From the NCBI RefSeq assembly GCF_003597395.2, contig NC_133770.1, positions 4,308,956 through 4,372,955 on the forward strand: a stretch of 64,000 nucleotides of DNA, given 5' to 3'. The notes beneath the pieces are model-generated. The model was not told the DNA's origin. It saw only the letters and a program-made list of their open reading frames with translations, and ran no database searches. The position numbers and the translations under genes were made by a program. The stretch is from Chelonoidis abingdonii. Taxonomy: Eukaryota > Chordata > Testudines > Testudinidae. Shown here piece by piece: positions 61,510 through 64,000 of the stretch. Position 1 is the stretch's first letter; each line of letters begins with the position of its first letter.

Positions 61510-62390
61510 TATTTTTTGCAAAAGCAGAATAATTTTCAGTATTACTTAAGGTTGTGAGGTCCAGTTAGGCCATGCCAAAGTTAAGGCTGTCTATGCAAGT
61601 TTGTTTTGCCCTTCTTGTGTGTATGTGTTATGATACTCTGTAACTATATGATTGCATACTGTCTTTTTTCCCCACAGGACCTCTTCCCTCATTCAGTACA
61701 TAGGAAGGATAGTGCTTATTTGAGGAGCAGCTATTCAGCATTTTGTTTTATCAGTCTTTCAGAGTTTGGCCCCATGCCTTATTTAGTGCACATTGTAAAA
61801 GTATTTCCATGTTGGCTTTTTTTGTTGATTGTAATGTTAGTAACTGTGTGCTTCATAAACACTAATTTGTTTTTGAAACTTGCCTGTAAGATGAGATGTA
61901 TTAGCTGCATTCTGCAGCTGGAGAACTGATGCACTGAGAAATTATTGGACAACTTTGGTCTTAAGTTTGGGTGACCAAATTGAGAGGCTGAGGGCTTCAT
62001 GTTTTTAAGAGTATGTAGCATTATATAACACTTTCTATGTTCAGAGCACGTCTCCATTTGACTTCAGATGCCGCTGTACCGTGCTTAACACTTCTGCAGA
62101 TTAGACCCTATGGTCTAGAGCTGGGCACCCAGAAAATGAGGTGCACAAGTAGTGACCACCCATGTAAAGTTGGATTTAAGCAACTTGCCTAGCATCACAT
62201 AAGAACTCCATGGCTGTGACAGTGATGTACTCCTAATATTCCTTGCAACATTCAACTGCTTTAACCATGAAAACATTCTTTCTCTTCATGCAGTCCTTTG
62301 CCTCATGCACTAAACACATTTTAAGCTTTAGCGACAAATGAGGCAGGAGTTGACCAACAGCCTCTTTTGATACATAATCCTGTTACATTC
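61510..62390. other. Intronic DNA, no exon assigned
   Basis: A good acceptor-like TTTTTTCCCCACAG precedes 61680, but the frame entering from the KANSL1-like exon hits a stop within 16 codons. An eroded CORE-SINE-like stretch lies at about 62060-62230. Confidence 0.4.
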
Positions 62391-62399
62391 CTAGAGCAT

Positions 62400-62570
62400 G
62401 GTACTTTCTGTGCACTGAATGAGGCAAAGATCTTATGGCAAAAACAGTCTTGTAATTAGGACCACATAATAATGCGTGTACACGGGGGAGTTGAATTAGG
62501 TTTGCACAGACAGTGTTAATTCTGGCATTTCATAACTTGGACTTGAGTTTTATAGTCTTAACATTCTATT
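62400..62570 (+). repeat. Interspersed repeat copy (same family as 16870)
   Basis: Colinear with 16915-17060 as described there. Family not identified. Confidence 0.55.
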
Positions 62571-62924
62571 AATGTAGGCTTTTGTATGTAATTCTCTAGT
62601 GTGTTTTTTAACCATAATGAAATGTTTTATGTGGAATCATTGACACCCATGTTTTTCATTGGATGTGTTGGAACCTTTGAATCCATAACACAACCACTTG
62701 GGTAACAGAGTAACTGAAGGCTGTAGTAGTTTCACATAAAGGCAGATGACCAGCCACTAGATAAGAATGAGACCTGTATAGCAGGTTAGTTTCACAGATA
62801 TTTGCTGACAAATGTTGAAACTGGAATCTTGGATTCCATTCTGGGTTCTGGAGAGGGGTGTCTCTAGTAGTCATTGTTTCTTGTGCATTATCTCCTTCCC
62901 TAATCCTGATACCCTTCTGCCCTT

Positions 62925-62980
62925 GTTCCATACTAGATGATCACAGTGGTCCCTTCTGGCCATGGACCATATGAATCTGT
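62925..62980 (+). repeat. LINE tail fragment
   Basis: TACTAGATGATCACAGTGGT CCCTTCTGGCC matches the 3' tail of the LINE at 55187-55240. Only the tail is present. Confidence 0.5.
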
Positions 62981-63540
62981 CTGTCAGCACCCCCCTACTC
63001 TCAAGTCTCTGTGTCTATCCTGTCCTGGGCTTCTCGTTTAACATCTTTCCCCCAGCCTCTTTACACTGGTTTCCAGTACCATCTTTTTGCCAGTTCCAAT
63101 CGTTTCCTCCTCCACGTTTGCAGCACCTTGTCTCCTCCCAGTCTGTCTCGGTGCACAGCCCCTGCCAGGCATAGTCTTCTCTCTTCTCCATTCTGATTGT
63201 TGGTCTTTGCATGTGCCACCCCTTCTCTAGTGCAGCTCTTGTTCCCTCTGTATTAGTCATGTTGTGTCCTCCTCCACCCCGTCCGGGCGTCAGCAGGAAG
63301 ATAAGAAAGTTTTTTTGTGCCTGGTGCAATGACCCCCAGCAGTCAGAAGCAGTGATTGTAAGGTAATTCTGGCTCAGCCGCAGGATGGAGCATTCCCAGT
63401 ACAGATAATCTTTGGAGACTGTAGCTGCCAAACTCTTAAGTCTGATGACCACATGCAAACTGAAATTTTTTCAAAGGCTGATAGCTGCCAAATTTGGACT
63501 TTTTTCCCCCATAGGAACAGCAAAAGGCACATCCCTGATT

Positions 63541-63562
63541 TTTAAAAAAAAAAAAAAAAAAA
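63541..63562. repeat. Poly-A tract
   Basis: A run of A preceded by TTTTT, about 50 bp before the CR1 fragment. It may be the tail of an unrecognised retroposon. Confidence 0.6.
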
Positions 63563-63612
63563 GGCATCTTATAATGGGAAGTATCAAGCAACCTGCACTC
63601 TAGGAGGAGCTG

Positions 63613-64000
63613 GTAATGACACCTATAATATGTCTCAACATTAACAAGTCACCGGGACCAGATGGCATTCACCCAGGGGTTCTGAAAGAACTCAAATGTG
63701 AAGTTGCGGAACTAGTAACTAAGATTTGTAACCTGTCCTTTAAATCGGCTTCAGTACCCAATGACTGGAAGTTAGCTAATGTAATGCCAATATTTAAAAA
63801 GGGCTCTAGAGGTGATCCCAGCAATTACAGACCGGTAAGTCTACCGTCAGTACCGGACAAACTAGTTGAAACAATAGTTAAGAATAAAATTGTCAGACAC
63901 AGAGAAAAACATAAACTGTTGAGCAATAGTCAACATGGTTTCTGTAAAGGGAAACCGTGTCTTACTAATCTATTAGAGTTCTTTGAAGGGGTCAACAAAT
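63613..64000 (+). mobile_element. CR1 LINE reverse transcriptase, truncated by window edge
   Basis: An uninterrupted frame from about 63631 to the edge reads NINKSPGPDGIHPGVLKELK, SVPNDWKLANVMPIFKKGS, NYRPVSLPSVPDKLVE and SQHGFCKGKPCLTNLLEFFE, the fingers region of a CR1 reverse transcriptase. No stop in over 120 codons, so it is younger than the other CR1 copies here. Confidence 0.9.

Larger units (their letters stand above)
57330..61510 (+). mobile_element. CR1 LINE 3' portion holding three nested DNA transposons
   Basis: The plus strand shows AGGTACTGGGACCAGTGCTG, AACATACTCATAAATGATTTGG and TTTGCAGATGATACAAAATT (FADDTK), then the CR1 3' region ending GGTCTGACCTAGTATGGTCG TTCTTA. Removing 57996-58190, 58534-60172 and 60262-61343 gives one continuous CR1. 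The reverse transcriptase frame is broken. Confidence 0.88.

Noticed and set aside
61680..61773. Second exon of the KANSL1-like gene after a strong acceptor
   Set aside because: In the required phase it meets a stop after about 16 codons, and no RRRTEW-like sequence is encoded.

Overview
The window looks like nuclear DNA from a sauropsid, most likely a turtle. This is inferred from the repeats: CR1 LINEs with turtle-style 3' ends, a tRNA-derived SINE with a clear B box, PIF-Harbinger elements with a GTCTACACT terminal core, Penelope-like elements, and hAT and mariner MITEs. Genes are split by GT-AG introns and start in CpG islands. There are no bacterial-type operons, CRISPR arrays or phage genes.

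Layout: (1) 352-27611, minus strand: DHX30, a DEVH-box RNA helicase. Fifteen coding exons can be placed to the base, giving 1019 complete codons plus one base. The last roughly 200-odd codons lie beyond the left edge. The first exon sits in a CpG island and encodes a mitochondrial-type leader. (2) 27.7-37.2 kb: intergenic, with old LINE and MITE fragments and a palindromic Penelope-like insertion. (3) 37.2-38.45 kb: a second CpG island with a Staf/ZNF143-like site, a plausible first exon with donor (37654-37742), two minisatellites and, 2.7 kb downstream, a plausible second exon (40438-40578). I do not recognise the product. (4) 40.6-51 kb: mostly repeats, dominated by a 4.17-kb PIF-Harbinger element inserted into a Penelope-like element. 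(5) 51538-51950, plus strand: the first coding exon of a KANSL1-family gene (NSL histone acetyltransferase complex scaffold) in a third CpG island. The rest of the window is its first intron, or flanking DNA. It holds a SINE, two related hAT elements, and a CR1 LINE into which three DNA transposons have inserted, each with a legible target-site duplication. (6) 63.6-64 kb: a CR1 reverse transcriptase fragment running off the right edge.

DHX30 (RNA metabolism and mitochondrial ribosome assembly) and the KANSL1-like gene (chromatin) do not form a known pathway. They are neighbours in a vertebrate syntenic block. The most interesting point is the KANSL1-family gene itself. In mammals the two KANSL1 genes lie near MAPT and MAP2, and DHX30 lies beside the third family member, MAP4. 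The exon here therefore fits the third whole-genome-duplication copy of KANSL1, which I do not know from mammals.

Limits: repeat names come from recognised terminal sequences and remembered consensus features, without a database search. Exon boundaries come from reading frames, splice signals and remembered family conservation.
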